Below are positions 44,897 through 54,864 of a stretch of DNA of 64,000 nt, piece by piece; the stretch's first letter is position 1; each line of letters begins with the position of its first letter. The notes below the pieces were generated by a model. It was given only the letters and a program-made list of their open reading frames with translations, was not told the origin of the DNA and made no database searches. The position numbers and the translations under genes were made by a program. The stretch spans positions 4,526,001 to 4,590,000 of the forward strand of contig NZ_CP042912.1 in NCBI RefSeq assembly GCF_008087665.1. The letters are read 5' to 3'. The stretch is from Mariniblastus fucicola (lineage in GTDB: Bacteria; Planctomycetota; Planctomycetia; Pirellulales; Pirellulaceae).

Positions 44897-46078
44897 TCAA
44901 GTCGTGTAGAGGGAGTTGAACTTCACATAAGCTTCGTTGAGGTCGCTAGTCCAATGACTGGCCTCACCAGGCCCTGAACCGATCCGGATTTCGATCAAAG
45001 TCTCAAATTCGTCGCTCATCGATTGGCTGAGCTGTTTCTCGTCGAAAGCCAGCGGCTGGCCTTTCTCAAATATGGAACACCCATTGATCGCAAGACACAG
45101 ATGCTCCGGCTTGAACGTCACCGACGTCAAACCGGCGGCCGATGTGATTCGGCCCCAGTTTGGATCCGCACCCGCGATGGCTGTTTTGACCAGATTGCTC
45201 ATCGCGACCGAGCGGCAGATCGTGTCGGCGTCCTGATCATTTTCCGCGCCCGACACTTTTATTGAGATCAAGTGCGACGCGCCTTCTCCGTCAGCCGGAA
45301 TCTGAGTCGCCAGCTCAACGCACAACTCCGTCAGGTTCTCGGTAAACGCCTGGATCGCTTTCCAGTGTTTCATCGGAGCCGGAGATTGTCCGTTCGCCAT
45401 CAGAACCAGCGAATCGTTGGTGCTGGTATGTCCTTCGACGCTGATGCAGTTGAAGCTCTGATCGGCAACACGTTTCAAAATGTCCTGAGCCACCGGAGGA
45501 GTCAGCGATGCGTCCGTGACGACGATCCCTAACATCGTGGCCATGTTCGGGCCGATCATGCCGGCGCCTTTGGCCATTCCGGCCAGCCGAATGGTTTCGC
45601 CTTCGAATTCGAAACTTCGAAACGCCGTCTTGGTACCCTTGTCCGTCGTGAGAATCGCTTCGCTGGCGGACTCAAAATCTTGCGATCCCGCGCCAAGTTC
45701 GCGACTGGCCTGAACGATGCCTTTGGAGACACAATCCATCGGCAACTGATGACCGATCACTCCGGTCGACATGATGCAGACCTGACCGGATGTGCACTCG
45801 ACAGCACCAGCCGTTTGAAATGCCATCTGCTGATTGTTTCGAAAGCCTTCTTCGCCGGTGCATGCGTTGGCGTTTCCAGAATTGACGACGATGGCTGAAA
45901 GATGGTCAGTCGGCGTGATTTGTCGATTCCAGTCGATCGACGCGGCACGAACCACGTTTTGCGTATAGACCCCGGCAGCAACTGCGGGGACATCGGACGT
46001 GATTAACGCAATGTCTTTCTTGCCCGACGCCTTGATGCCGCATGCGACGCCGGAAAATTTGAAGCCTGAAGGAAGCAT
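44897..46078 (-). CDS. argJ: Glutamate N-acetyltransferase / ornithine acetyltransferase
   Basis: A 393-residue arginine-pathway enzyme that moves the acetyl group from N-acetylornithine to glutamate. It self-cleaves before a Thr: the site is in GPNMATMLGIVVTD with Thr181 as nucleophile. Other family marks are the start GVACGIKASGKKDIALI, VVNSGNANACTG and, after the cleavage site, VEGHTSTNDSL. Length is typical. The gene follows argC by 120 bases. With argC upstream, this makes an argCJ pair; argB, argD and argF are not in the window. Confidence 0.95.
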   Translation of the reverse strand: MLPSGFKFSGVACGIKASGKKDIALITSDVPAVAAGVYTQNVVRAASIDWNRQITPTDHLSAIVVNSGNANACTGEEGFRNNQQMAFQTAGAVECTSGQVCIMSTGVIGHQLPMDCVSKGIVQASRELGAGSQDFESASEAILTTDKGTKTAFRSFEFEGETIRLAGMAKGAGMIGPNMATMLGIVVTDASLTPPVAQDILKRVADQSFNCISVEGHTSTNDSLVLMANGQSPAPMKHWKAIQAFTENLTELCVELATQIPADGEGASHLISIKVSGAENDQDADTICRSVAMSNLVKTAIAGADPNWGRITSAAGLTSVTFKPEHLCLAINGCSIFEKGQPLAFDEKQLSQSMSDEFETLIEIRIGSGPGEASHWTSDLNEAYVKFNSLYTT

Positions 46079-46198
46079 CTTGGTCGATCAGTGAAAGTTG
46101 AAAAAACGGAAAACCGATGTCGGCCTCGAGGTGGCTCTGAAATGGATCGATGGCTCCACCGAATTGCACGCCACCGGAAAATTTAATGCATCGCCGAA

Positions 46199-47218
46199 CT
46201 AAAGAAGCCCCAGCGTTTCCTCAAATCCGTGCATTACGTTGAAGTTCTGCACGGCCGCGCCGGAGGCCCCTTTTATCATGTTATCGAGGGCACTGACAAT
46301 GATCGTCGTTCCACGGCAGGATCTTACGGTAATGTCGCAAAAGTTCGTGCCGGAGACGTCTTTCGTGGACGGAATCTGACTGGTCACCCGAACAAATGGC
46401 TCGTGGCGATAATACTCGTTGAGGCAGTCCATTAGCTGATCTTCCTCAATTCCATCGCAGCGTTGCAGGTAAATGGTCGACAGGATACCGCGATCCATCG
46501 GAACAAGGTGAGGCGTAAAAACAGCCTCCGTTTCGGAACCGCAAAATCGATTCAGAATCTGGTCGATCTCGGGCATGTGCCGATGCGTGCCAACTCCGTA
46601 AGCGGTGATCGATTCGTTACATTCGGGAAAGTGAAACTTGAGATTCGCTTTACGGCCCGCCCCGGAAACGCCTGTCTTTGAGTCCACGATCAGAGGGCTG
46701 CTTTGAACGAGTCCGTTCTTGAACAGCGGAGCCAATGGCAGAATCGCGGAACTTGGGAAGCAGCCGGGATTGGCGACCAGTTTGGACGTTTTGATCTGCT
46801 CACGAAACAGCTCGGGAATCCCATAAGCCACGCTGCCGATCCTGGCCGCGTCCGGATGCTCAACACCGTACCAGGTTTCAAACGAAGCCACATCGTTGAG
46901 TCGATAGTCGGCACTGAAGTCGATGACTTTCAGATTGGCGTCCAACAATTGCCCGACCACTGCGGCCGATGCCGCGTGAGGCAAACAGCAGAACACGCAA
47001 TCGACTCCCTCGGGAAACCGATCCATTTCCAAATGCTCAAACCGCAAGTCCAGACGATCGCGCAGTGACGTATGCACGTCCGAAAGATGCGGATGGCTTT
47101 CGTCGCGAGACGTGATCCTTGTGATCTGGACGTTCGGGTGGCGCAACAGCAGCTTGATTAGCTCCAGAGCCGTGTATCCGGTTGCCCCGACGATGCCTAC
47201 ATTGATTTTGTCTGTCAT
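46199..47218 (-). CDS. argC: N-acetyl-gamma-glutamyl-phosphate reductase
   Basis: A 339-residue NADPH-dependent reductase of arginine synthesis. The N-terminal GATGYTALELIKLL binds the cofactor, and the catalytic Cys153 sits in VANPGCFPSSAIL. PHLVPMDRGILSTIY, near the C-terminus, is also characteristic. The ATG at 47218 is nine bases after the stop of the pseudokinase gene, so the two should be co-transcribed, although no direct link to arginine synthesis is known. argJ follows downstream. Confidence 0.96.
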   Translation of the reverse strand: MTDKINVGIVGATGYTALELIKLLLRHPNVQITRITSRDESHPHLSDVHTSLRDRLDLRFEHLEMDRFPEGVDCVFCCLPHAASAAVVGQLLDANLKVIDFSADYRLNDVASFETWYGVEHPDAARIGSVAYGIPELFREQIKTSKLVANPGCFPSSAILPLAPLFKNGLVQSSPLIVDSKTGVSGAGRKANLKFHFPECNESITAYGVGTHRHMPEIDQILNRFCGSETEAVFTPHLVPMDRGILSTIYLQRCDGIEEDQLMDCLNEYYRHEPFVRVTSQIPSTKDVSGTNFCDITVRSCRGTTIIVSALDNMIKGASGAAVQNFNVMHGFEETLGLL

Positions 47219-47227
47219 TGCCGCTGA

Positions 47228-49825
47228 CTACTCTTTTTCCGTCTCTTCGATTTCCACCGTGGTCGCCAACACAATCCGGTGCTGGTCGTCGAGAGCATAC
47301 ATCAACGTGACCGGAATGTCTTTCTCCAACAGCTGCGGAACGACATGTTCGTAATAAGGAGTCAGTTCGGCCTGATCGGTGGCTTTCGTCGCAGCACTCC
47401 GATAGGCCCGTTTCTCATCGGACTTCAAATTGCTGGCCTGAGCCAACCTTGATTTTTCCTGTTCCTGCTTTGCCCGCTGGCGAATCTGGGCCGCGAGCTG
47501 CGGAAACGCCGTGGGATCCTCCAACACGATTCCTGGCTGAGCGGGCGAAGCCTGAATCACCAACGCGGCTTGCAGGATCAGCTGCTTTCGAATGTCCGCG
47601 ATCACGTCGAGCGACAAAAATCGATCGGCGTCTTCGTGAAAGTACATCCGGGCAGGAGCGTTGGGAGTGATTACAGCGGGATCCAACAGGGCTTTCTGTC
47701 GATAGTTTTTCGAATCCAGGCGGTCGAAATCCATCGGCCCAAGCGTGGCTGAAATTGCAACCGGATTTGGCATGTGGGGAATCTCGAACTCAAGTTTTAC
47801 GCTGCCCACTTTTTTGCCAAAACGAAAACCTTCGATCCTGACCGGTTTACGCAAGGCCAGCCAATGAGAGTGTTTGGCCGTCGAAAGTTTGACAAGGCAG
47901 TTGCGAATAAAGTTCGCGGGTTCGACTTCGGCTGCGGCAGGAAGCCAGTTGAATCGAAGCTCGTTGGGCGTTTTCTGCAGTTTCGCAAACACGACCGGCT
48001 CGGATCTCTTTTTCTTCTTGTAGCCGATCTCCCAGGTCTGCCGGTCATCGGTCGATCGGTTCAGGACAAACATCGGTTGGCTTTTGTGTGCCATCGGCGA
48101 CAACAACAGCTCGGCGCCCAGCAAGTGCTTCTTCTCAAGGACCAACTTGCCCAACGAAACCTGCTCGGCACTCGCAATCTCCGGAAGGTCAACGGTCTTT
48201 GGAAAACTCTCGAACGGATCAGCACCCGGCTGCAGAACTTGCTCCACATCTACCGACGTCTTTTTGTTCTCGATCGTAAACGCTTTGGACGTCGTCGACG
48301 TTCCCTCTGACTCGGGCTCACTCTTCTGATCCGCCAATATTGACGGCTCGGTTCCTACGTTCTGCACAACTTCAATCGGCACGGCTTTCGTTTCCGTGGC
48401 CGGTTTATTGAACGTCGCATCTGTCGCCAGTCCGCCGGATCCTGAAAGCGGACCCTTGCGATCACGAAAATCAGGCGAATCGCTTTGGCTTGGAGAGTTG
48501 GATTTGAGATTGGAGGCGGGTTTGGAGTTGCTTCGGGAACTTTCTGATTTCCGCGAACCGGCAGAACTGGCTTCGGGCCTCGAATCGGAAACCGAGGCCG
48601 AAACTTTTTTCGCTTTGCTATCGTCTGCAGGAACGTCCGCCACAGCAACGCCAGTCGGGCTGGCTACCAGACGCGATGCAGCCAAAACGGTCCCGCCGAT
48701 CAGCAGCAGAGCGATGAACGAGCTTGCGCAAATCAGTGCGACGGGATTTCGTCGAGCGATTGACGTCAAGAAGCCATCTGAGCCAGCATCCGACGGCACA
48801 GGCTTATTCGAAACAGGCTTACTCGAAACACCACTGCCAGAAAGTTTAGTCGGCGGCAAACCCACATCGGCACTGGGTCCGGCATCAGAATTACCATCAA
48901 GCGAACCCTTCGCCTCCAACGAATCCGCATTCGACGAAGCGAGATTCAGCCCGTTTGTGACGCGCTGCGCAGCGGTCTCCCGAACGATCTGTTCAAACTT
49001 CGACAACGAAGCTTCTGAATCCGTAACGATGTCGCCGATGGCCGATTGTAGCGAGACATAGCCCGCACTTTCGCGATCAGCGTCATCTACCGCGACCATC
49101 ATGGTTGCCGCGATGGCCTTAAGAGTCGTCAGGTCATCGTTCGCCACGGCAGGATTCTCTGCCAACGCATTCTGAACTGCGAACTGGGTCAAGCCGCGTA
49201 TCTGAGGTTCGCCATTGGGCTTGATAACAACGGTCTTCCCCGAAAGGCCGCCATGCACGACGCCTTTCTTGTGGGCAAACTTCAACCCTCGCAGACATCC
49301 TGCCAGGATCGCAGCGACCGAATCGAACTTCAGCGGTGCCTGGTCGCGAAGAAAGTCTTCCAGCAACGCGCCGCCGGGAGCTTCAGAAACCAGATAGATT
49401 CGATTGCGTTCTTCGTCGATATCGTAAACGTGAACGAGGTTGGGGTGATCGATTTCCGCGAGCTTGCTGCCGAAGGCAAACACTTTCTTTCTGGCTTCGG
49501 GCGTTCCGCAGACGCTTGCCGGCAAGTACTGAATCGAGACGGCTCGAGAAAGTTGACGATGGACGGCGGCGAAGCGATCTCCAAACTCAGCCTTGGTCAT
49601 CCGCTCAGTCAGCAGATAGTTCCCCAGCGTGAGCCGGTTGGCGCCTTTGGCGAGCATTTTGGCTTGCCAGTTCGTCGCCAGTTTTTTGCGAATCAGATCG
49701 CGGGCCAAATCCTTCGAACCGACATCGGGATCGATGCTGTCCAGCCACTTGTCGAGAGCTTCCTTTCCGAGCACGCCACATTTGGCGACGCACTGGAGAA
49801 AATGTTCCCGGTCAACAACGCTCAT
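47228..49825 (-). CDS. Membrane-anchored pseudokinase
   Basis: An 865-residue protein with a serine/threonine kinase-like N-terminal domain (about residues 15-290), a Ser/Pro-rich linker, one membrane helix (about 357-385, NPVALICASSFIALLL) and a large C-terminal exported region. The kinase domain keeps the fold (DHPNLVHVYDIDEERNRIYLVSEAPGGALLEDF and an AHKKGVVHGG loop) but its catalytic residues are gone: the VAIK Lys is Gln (VSIQYL), HRD is HGG near residue 188, and DFG reads RGLTQ. It should therefore not phosphorylate. The C-terminal part (about 560-865) is unassigned. The ATG at 49825 is chosen over an upstream frame. It lies nine bases before argC. Confidence 0.82.
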   Translation of the reverse strand: MSVVDREHFLQCVAKCGVLGKEALDKWLDSIDPDVGSKDLARDLIRKKLATNWQAKMLAKGANRLTLGNYLLTERMTKAEFGDRFAAVHRQLSRAVSIQYLPASVCGTPEARKKVFAFGSKLAEIDHPNLVHVYDIDEERNRIYLVSEAPGGALLEDFLRDQAPLKFDSVAAILAGCLRGLKFAHKKGVVHGGLSGKTVVIKPNGEPQIRGLTQFAVQNALAENPAVANDDLTTLKAIAATMMVAVDDADRESAGYVSLQSAIGDIVTDSEASLSKFEQIVRETAAQRVTNGLNLASSNADSLEAKGSLDGNSDAGPSADVGLPPTKLSGSGVSSKPVSNKPVPSDAGSDGFLTSIARRNPVALICASSFIALLLIGGTVLAASRLVASPTGVAVADVPADDSKAKKVSASVSDSRPEASSAGSRKSESSRSNSKPASNLKSNSPSQSDSPDFRDRKGPLSGSGGLATDATFNKPATETKAVPIEVVQNVGTEPSILADQKSEPESEGTSTTSKAFTIENKKTSVDVEQVLQPGADPFESFPKTVDLPEIASAEQVSLGKLVLEKKHLLGAELLLSPMAHKSQPMFVLNRSTDDRQTWEIGYKKKKRSEPVVFAKLQKTPNELRFNWLPAAAEVEPANFIRNCLVKLSTAKHSHWLALRKPVRIEGFRFGKKVGSVKLEFEIPHMPNPVAISATLGPMDFDRLDSKNYRQKALLDPAVITPNAPARMYFHEDADRFLSLDVIADIRKQLILQAALVIQASPAQPGIVLEDPTAFPQLAAQIRQRAKQEQEKSRLAQASNLKSDEKRAYRSAATKATDQAELTPYYEHVVPQLLEKDIPVTLMYALDDQHRIVLATTVEIEETEKE

Positions 49826-50130
49826 AAATTGGCCCCTGAATTCTGTGCCACGAAGGAAGGAAGTGGTGCCAGAGAGAGGAACAGCTGCAGACTTACCATT
49901 TACTCGACCCAACAGAATTCATTCTGGCATTGGCTCTCCGATTTTTCAAGGTTTCGAATTTACCAGACCAGGGATACGCCAGGCCACGTTCAGCCGTTCG
50001 GTTCAGGGCGTTCACTCATTGCCAACCATATTGCCCGAAGTCCGCGGGCAACTACGATAGCCAGCGGGAGAGCAGAATGATCGGGACACTCGACATCCTG
50101 CTCGGGGTAACGTTTTTTGGATTGTTGTAG

Positions 50131-50544
50131 ATGATTTTGCGCGCTGTTCTGGCTACTTTTCTGTCGCCAGCCTTGTTGTTGGCATTCGTAATGTTTTTTT
50201 TGGTTTCGGGGCCGACTGTTTGCGCCCAAGAGTCTGGCGGGCTGATTTTGCAGGAGGAGCAGGATCCATCGCTCGGCAGCAACCAGCCGATCCCCTTTCC
50301 GGGCCAGTCGGGCCAATCGGACGACGGAGACTTTCTGAACGCGGCTGATGAAAGTGCGGAATCGTCAGCACTACCGACGAATGTGGCGCATCAGGAAACG
50401 AAGGCTCAACAGCAAATTGTCATGCGGACTCTACAGACGATTGGCGGCATGCTGCTGGTCGGCGCCGCTCTGATCATCGCGATCCTTGCCTTCAACAATC
50501 GCAAAGACCAATTTGGAAACTCCAGGCGATCCAACCGCAGATAG
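50131..50544 (+). CDS. Small exported/membrane protein
   Basis: A 137-residue protein with a signal-like hydrophobic run at about residues 8-30 (ending PTVCA) and a second membrane helix at about 100-122 (GGMLLVGAALIIAILAF) ahead of a basic tail. The stretch between is polar and rich in Ser, Gln and Gly. No family is recognised. It starts at ATG 50131, divergent from the pseudokinase, and ends 37 bases from the convergent VWA gene. Confidence 0.65.
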   Translation: MILRAVLATFLSPALLLAFVMFFLVSGPTVCAQESGGLILQEEQDPSLGSNQPIPFPGQSGQSDDGDFLNAADESAESSALPTNVAHQETKAQQQIVMRTLQTIGGMLLVGAALIIAILAFNNRKDQFGNSRRSNRR

Positions 50545-50581
50545 GCGGGGCATCGCACAACCCACCAGTCGTTGAGACTAC

Positions 50582-52615
50582 CTACAGCCGCGGCACAGGA
50601 CGACGTTCTTTGGGATCACGATTCATCATCGGACGACGCTCGAATCCCCTGTCGTTGTTGCCGTTGTTCATACCCGGCTCGCGCGGCTTCGGCGGCTCGG
50701 TATAAGCCTGTCGCCACTCCCAGCCGATCGGAACTCGCAACTCTTTTTCAGCGATCAAGGCCCAAGGAGTCCCCGGATGATCCTTGACGACGCGCGTGAG
50801 ATACATCTTTGCTTTCTCAGCAAGCTGAGCATCACGGCTTCCGGTTTCGACTTTGTTGGACGGCCGCAGCACCCAAGTATTGTTTTGAGGCGTCTTGTCG
50901 TCCTTGGGCGGATCAAACTTCAGCGACGTTTTGACCAACGCCAACATCTCGTTGTAAGTACTGGCTCGTAACTTGGCCGCGATCGCACGCCCAACCGCCA
51001 AGTCGTAACCGGCTTGCCAGCGAGCTTCTTCTTCTTTCTCGCGATCGACTTCACCCGCCTTTAAAGTTCGCATCAGGTTATCGAGGGCTGGCGAAACGAA
51101 CGCCGCGTCCTGCTGTGCTTCACTGACCGAACGCACAAACGTGCCTTCATCGAGTCGTGGAAATCGCAATCGTGGCGAACGAAGCGGTTGACCCGTGCGA
51201 GTAAACTCAGCAGCCTGCACCAACGCCATGCGGGCCCGGTTTTCGACCAAAGTTCTGTTGTAAGTTTGTACCGAAACGTAGCTGGGCTGGTAGCGACGCA
51301 TGATTTCCGGGTCGAAAAAGTAAGTCAATTTTGAGGCGTAGTTTCGAACTTCGCCCCAGCGAACCCGACGTGTTCCCGTCCGGTTCGGGTGGACAGCAAA
51401 GTACAATCCGCCTGTTTCGTAGCACAATCGAGTCAGATAAAACGGTCCGAAGCCAGAATCGATTTGCTCGAGGTCTTCTCCGCCGTTCACGAATCCAAGT
51501 CGCAATCTCTCTGGGCGAGGCGTTTCGGCGCCCTGGTCCACAATCGCGGTTTGCGGAGTCTGGTCGTACTCGGGATCCGGATCAACCCATTTGACTTCCG
51601 TTTCCTCGCGGCCAAACGGAGCTGGAACGCCGATTGAATAAACACTGACTCTTGCGTTGACACAATAGCGAACCGCCTGGTCGGTCAGGTGAACATCGTC
51701 GCCAGCTTCATCGGTGACCAAAATCACCATCACGTTCCGTTCAGGCTTGCCTGTCCGCGGAACCACACGGGCCATCGAGCGATATTTTTTGGCAACGGTC
51801 ATGACGGACTGCATGACGTTTTCTTTTCCCGAGTCATCACGCTGAACTGACGCTACGGCCTTGCGAAGTTTTTCCAGCTCCCAGGTCGGGTCGGGCAGCA
51901 GGGGAGAAACCGTTTGGCCAAACTGATAGATGTCGGTGAGCAAAGGAGGATTGAAATCGCGATCCTGCACGACGGATTGGTCCAGTTCCTGAAACCGTGC
52001 AAGCTGTTGATAAACTCGGTCGAACTGTTTCGCGATCTGTTTCCGCTGAGCCCGCAAGCTCGCTGACTGATCGAACATCCAAACCACCATCAGGTCGCCC
52101 TCGGCCATTCGGTCCCGGATGACTTCGGCGATTCGATCGATCGCACCGCTGGTATGTTTGAGTGATCTACCGGCGACGCCGCGAACTGAAACAGCTTCCA
52201 GCGCAGGCGCTGTTGAGCTGACTTCGGACGTGTACTCAGCCGCGAAGATTTCTCCGGTCTCAAAGTCCGGACTTTCGACCGCAGTTGTTTCGTCGGATAC
52301 AAACTCCAGCATCGGAGTCGCGGCGGCTTCAGCGTTTAATTCGTCTTCGGATTCAGCGCCAAGCTCTTCGATTTCAGTCTCGAAGATATCGAGCTCTTCC
52401 GGAATCAGTTCATCCATCTCGATGACTTCTTCGGTATCGGCATTGATCGCGCCGATGATTCGCGTTGCGGCTTCGGGCACCAGAACTTTGGCCAGCAACA
52501 GGATCAAGCCAAGATGAAAGACCAGGCTGATCATCCAAAACGGCACGTCGGTGTCCAACGGCGTCTCGTACCGACCTGTTTTGATTTGCCACCAACGCTT
52601 GATGCTGTTGAGCAT
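50582..52615 (-). CDS. Membrane-anchored VWA domain protein
   Basis: A 677-residue protein. A membrane helix lies at about residues 26-47 (FWMISLVFHLGLILLLAKVL), followed by a strongly acidic segment (about 60-105) and then a von Willebrand A domain (about 170-400). The metal site motif is MFDQSAS (about 180-186) of type DxSxS, and VILVTDEAGDD supplies the later Asp. The C-terminal part (about 400-677) is helical and basic, with a final Arg-rich, Asn-rich tail. VWA proteins of this kind often work with AAA ATPases or in complexes at the membrane; neither is adjacent. ATG 52615 fits. It is divergent from the hydrolase-like protein at 52768. Confidence 0.82.
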   Translation of the reverse strand: MLNSIKRWWQIKTGRYETPLDTDVPFWMISLVFHLGLILLLAKVLVPEAATRIIGAINADTEEVIEMDELIPEELDIFETEIEELGAESEDELNAEAAATPMLEFVSDETTAVESPDFETGEIFAAEYTSEVSSTAPALEAVSVRGVAGRSLKHTSGAIDRIAEVIRDRMAEGDLMVVWMFDQSASLRAQRKQIAKQFDRVYQQLARFQELDQSVVQDRDFNPPLLTDIYQFGQTVSPLLPDPTWELEKLRKAVASVQRDDSGKENVMQSVMTVAKKYRSMARVVPRTGKPERNVMVILVTDEAGDDVHLTDQAVRYCVNARVSVYSIGVPAPFGREETEVKWVDPDPEYDQTPQTAIVDQGAETPRPERLRLGFVNGGEDLEQIDSGFGPFYLTRLCYETGGLYFAVHPNRTGTRRVRWGEVRNYASKLTYFFDPEIMRRYQPSYVSVQTYNRTLVENRARMALVQAAEFTRTGQPLRSPRLRFPRLDEGTFVRSVSEAQQDAAFVSPALDNLMRTLKAGEVDREKEEEARWQAGYDLAVGRAIAAKLRASTYNEMLALVKTSLKFDPPKDDKTPQNNTWVLRPSNKVETGSRDAQLAEKAKMYLTRVVKDHPGTPWALIAEKELRVPIGWEWRQAYTEPPKPREPGMNNGNNDRGFERRPMMNRDPKERRPVPRL

Positions 52616-52767
52616 ATGTTTACCAAAGAAAAACCCCTGATTCCCTTCTTACAGTCTAGCACTCATACGAAAGCTCGCCAAATTTCGCGAAAAGGTTTTC
52701 TTTGCCGCTCGGCCGTAATTCACTAGAATTGAGCCTGATGCGGGCATATTTTTCCTGAGAGCCAACC

Positions 52768-53970
52768 ATGAACACGTTTAATTTCCCAAACTGTCACTTT
52801 CGATTTCGACGCATGACTTCGGTCGCCTTTGTGCTCGGAGCGTTGATTATTTTGGCTTTCGCATCCGACAGTTTTGCTCAGCGTCGCGGTTCCGTGTTTG
52901 AAAACATGGACAACAAACCGAAACCGACGCCCGGTCAACCAAATTCCAATCCGAACATGCGGCCCGGCGTCACACCCAACGGGGCTCCGAACCGGCAGCA
53001 GCAAAACGCGGAACCTGACGAGTTTGCTCCGCAAGTTGTAACGATGACGGTCAAGGACGAAGGCATCCAGCTGGTCGCGACCTGGTTTCCGCCGATCGTT
53101 GAAGATGAGAAGAAGAAAAAGAAGAAGCCCGCGAGCAGTGTGGCTCAGAACGAAATCGACGAAGAGCCCGGAAAGTCAACGGCTCCGTTTATCCTGGTCC
53201 ATGACTGGACGCGAAATCGCAGCGACATGCTTGCGCTGGCTTTGTTCCTGCAATCAAAAGGTCATGGAGTCATCGTTCCCGACCTGCGTGGTCATGGAGA
53301 AAGCCGCCGCGTCGCGGGCACGACAAAACTTTTGGACCATACGAAGTTCCGCAAAAGAGAAGAGGCATCCGCTGTGGCGGACATCGATCAGTGCAAACGT
53401 TTTCTGCAAGAGAAGAACAATGAAGGCATCGTCAATATCGACTTGCTGAACATCGTCGCCGTCGGAGACTCTTCGCATCTCGCTGTCGCCTGGGCCATCG
53501 CGGATTGGTCGTGGGAACCTGTTGCGGGGATCAAGCAAGGTAAAGACGTCAAGTCGATGATCCTGTTCTCCCCGTCGAAGAAATTTGCGGGCTCGATGTT
53601 GAGGAAGCTGGTCAAGGAGCCGCTGATTTCGGGCAAATTGGCAACTCCATTGCCGTTGCTGGTCGTTTGGGGAGGCCAGTCGGACGTGGATAAGGACTGC
53701 GGGGATTTCGTCGAACTGCTACGCAAGCATCGCCCGGAAGCACCCGAGGGCGATGACCTGGCAAGCCGCTGGATGAATCAGAATCTGTTCGATCTGAAGG
53801 CCCCGACGGCGATGAGCGGCGTTGAACTCGCTGGCAGCCCGAACGCGAAACAGATCTGGGCTTTCGCGAACGACTTTGTTTCCCAGAAAGTTCTGACTTT
53901 CAAGGATCAGTTCCCGTGGCAAATCCGCGGCGCCGATGCTGTCCTGAAAGCCCGGGAAGCACAGGATTAG
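52768..53970 (+). CDS. Exported alpha/beta hydrolase-like protein
   Basis: A 400-residue protein with a signal peptide (about residues 18-38, ending SFA) and a Pro/Asn-rich spacer (about 45-90). A Lys-rich patch (EDEKKKKKKP) is followed by an alpha/beta hydrolase-like region: VHDWTRNRSDMLALALFLQSKGHGVIVPDLRGHGES carries the fold's first strands, and AVGDSSHLAVAW stands where the nucleophile elbow should be. The elbow is GDSSH rather than GxSxG, and a clear acid/base pair is seen only as a GGQSDVDKD stretch, so activity is uncertain. The ATG at 52768 follows the intergenic region shared with the VWA gene. Confidence 0.72.
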   Translation: MNTFNFPNCHFRFRRMTSVAFVLGALIILAFASDSFAQRRGSVFENMDNKPKPTPGQPNSNPNMRPGVTPNGAPNRQQQNAEPDEFAPQVVTMTVKDEGIQLVATWFPPIVEDEKKKKKKPASSVAQNEIDEEPGKSTAPFILVHDWTRNRSDMLALALFLQSKGHGVIVPDLRGHGESRRVAGTTKLLDHTKFRKREEASAVADIDQCKRFLQEKNNEGIVNIDLLNIVAVGDSSHLAVAWAIADWSWEPVAGIKQGKDVKSMILFSPSKKFAGSMLRKLVKEPLISGKLATPLPLLVVWGGQSDVDKDCGDFVELLRKHRPEAPEGDDLASRWMNQNLFDLKAPTAMSGVELAGSPNAKQIWAFANDFVSQKVLTFKDQFPWQIRGADAVLKAREAQD

Positions 53971-54027
53971 TCGCTGGGAATCGAAACGCTGAAACGTTGG
54001 CGTTCCCTCAATCAGTCGAAGAACTAC

Positions 54028-54864
54028 CTAGCGTTGCGTGCGACTTGCACGAGCCCGATCGAGCAATGAAGCTGAGCGGGTTCCGGCCGTTGGCTTCGTT
54101 CCGACAGTCGTTGGTGTTGCCGATTGAACGCTGGCTTTTCGCATTGCACGACATTCGGCACAATCGCAGGCTTTCTTTTTGGCAACGGCCACTGATTGTT
54201 GATTGATCGCAGAAGCGACTGTTGAGGACTGCTTGGCTAGCGGCGAATCGACCAAACCTGCGACGTTGACGCGTGGACGCAGCAGACCGCTTTTCTGCGC
54301 AGACGCGTTTGCGTAGTTCGTTCGCGAGACTTTTCGCTCTGATCCAGCCGAACGTTTGTTCGCAGCGACGGCCATCTTCGACCGACCGGCTTGCTCACGT
54401 TTGGCCGCAGCGATACAGCTTGCACATCCGCACGGGGCAGCCGTCTCAACGACTGATGCTCCTACGTTCGATCCGCAACTGCCGCCATTGCAACATGCTC
54501 CAGCACCATCACAAATACGCTGAGCGATTCGATCACGATCGGTTCTCCATTGAAGCACATCCCAAAACGTACAATGCAGCTTGTCGTCCTGCCCGGTCTT
54601 CCAACAAATGTAAGGCGAGTTCCGTTTGCACTCTTCGCCATCGCAATTGTAAAACGCTCCTGCGTGGCCCGTTTGCAAATTGAACAATCGGCTGCGCGTC
54701 GCTGGATCATCCGGAGCGTACTGGATCATCGAATCGGTGTCGTAGTCGCTGCGCAGCTTGTTCAGGATCTGGGCCTGACCACAGTCCGCCGACCAGGTTA
54801 CGCCGACGAAGGCGAGACATGCGAAAATGAAACATAGCTGGTTGGGAGCGATACTGATTTTCAT
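54028..54864 (-). CDS. Exported cysteine-rich protein of unknown function
   Basis: A 278-residue protein with a signal peptide (about residues 9-30). The N-terminal part (about 35-110) contains a structured region with several Cys; the middle holds a dense cluster CDGAGACCNGGSCGSNVG then CGCASC at about residues 120-155, and CDCAEC near 235. The C-terminal third is basic and low-complexity. The cysteine clusters suggest metal binding or disulfides, but no family is recognised. The frame is open 14 codons further upstream; the ATG at 54864 is preferred because the signal peptide follows it. It is divergent from mqnA. Confidence 0.65.
   Translation of the reverse strand: MKISIAPNQLCFIFACLAFVGVTWSADCGQAQILNKLRSDYDTDSMIQYAPDDPATRSRLFNLQTGHAGAFYNCDGEECKRNSPYICWKTGQDDKLHCTFWDVLQWRTDRDRIAQRICDGAGACCNGGSCGSNVGASVVETAAPCGCASCIAAAKREQAGRSKMAVAANKRSAGSERKVSRTNYANASAQKSGLLRPRVNVAGLVDSPLAKQSSTVASAINQQSVAVAKKKACDCAECRAMRKASVQSATPTTVGTKPTAGTRSASLLDRARASRTQR

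Noticed and set aside
50077-50130. 17-codon frame ending directly before the small exported gene
   Set aside because: Too short and without a motif; its stop just touches the next start by chance.
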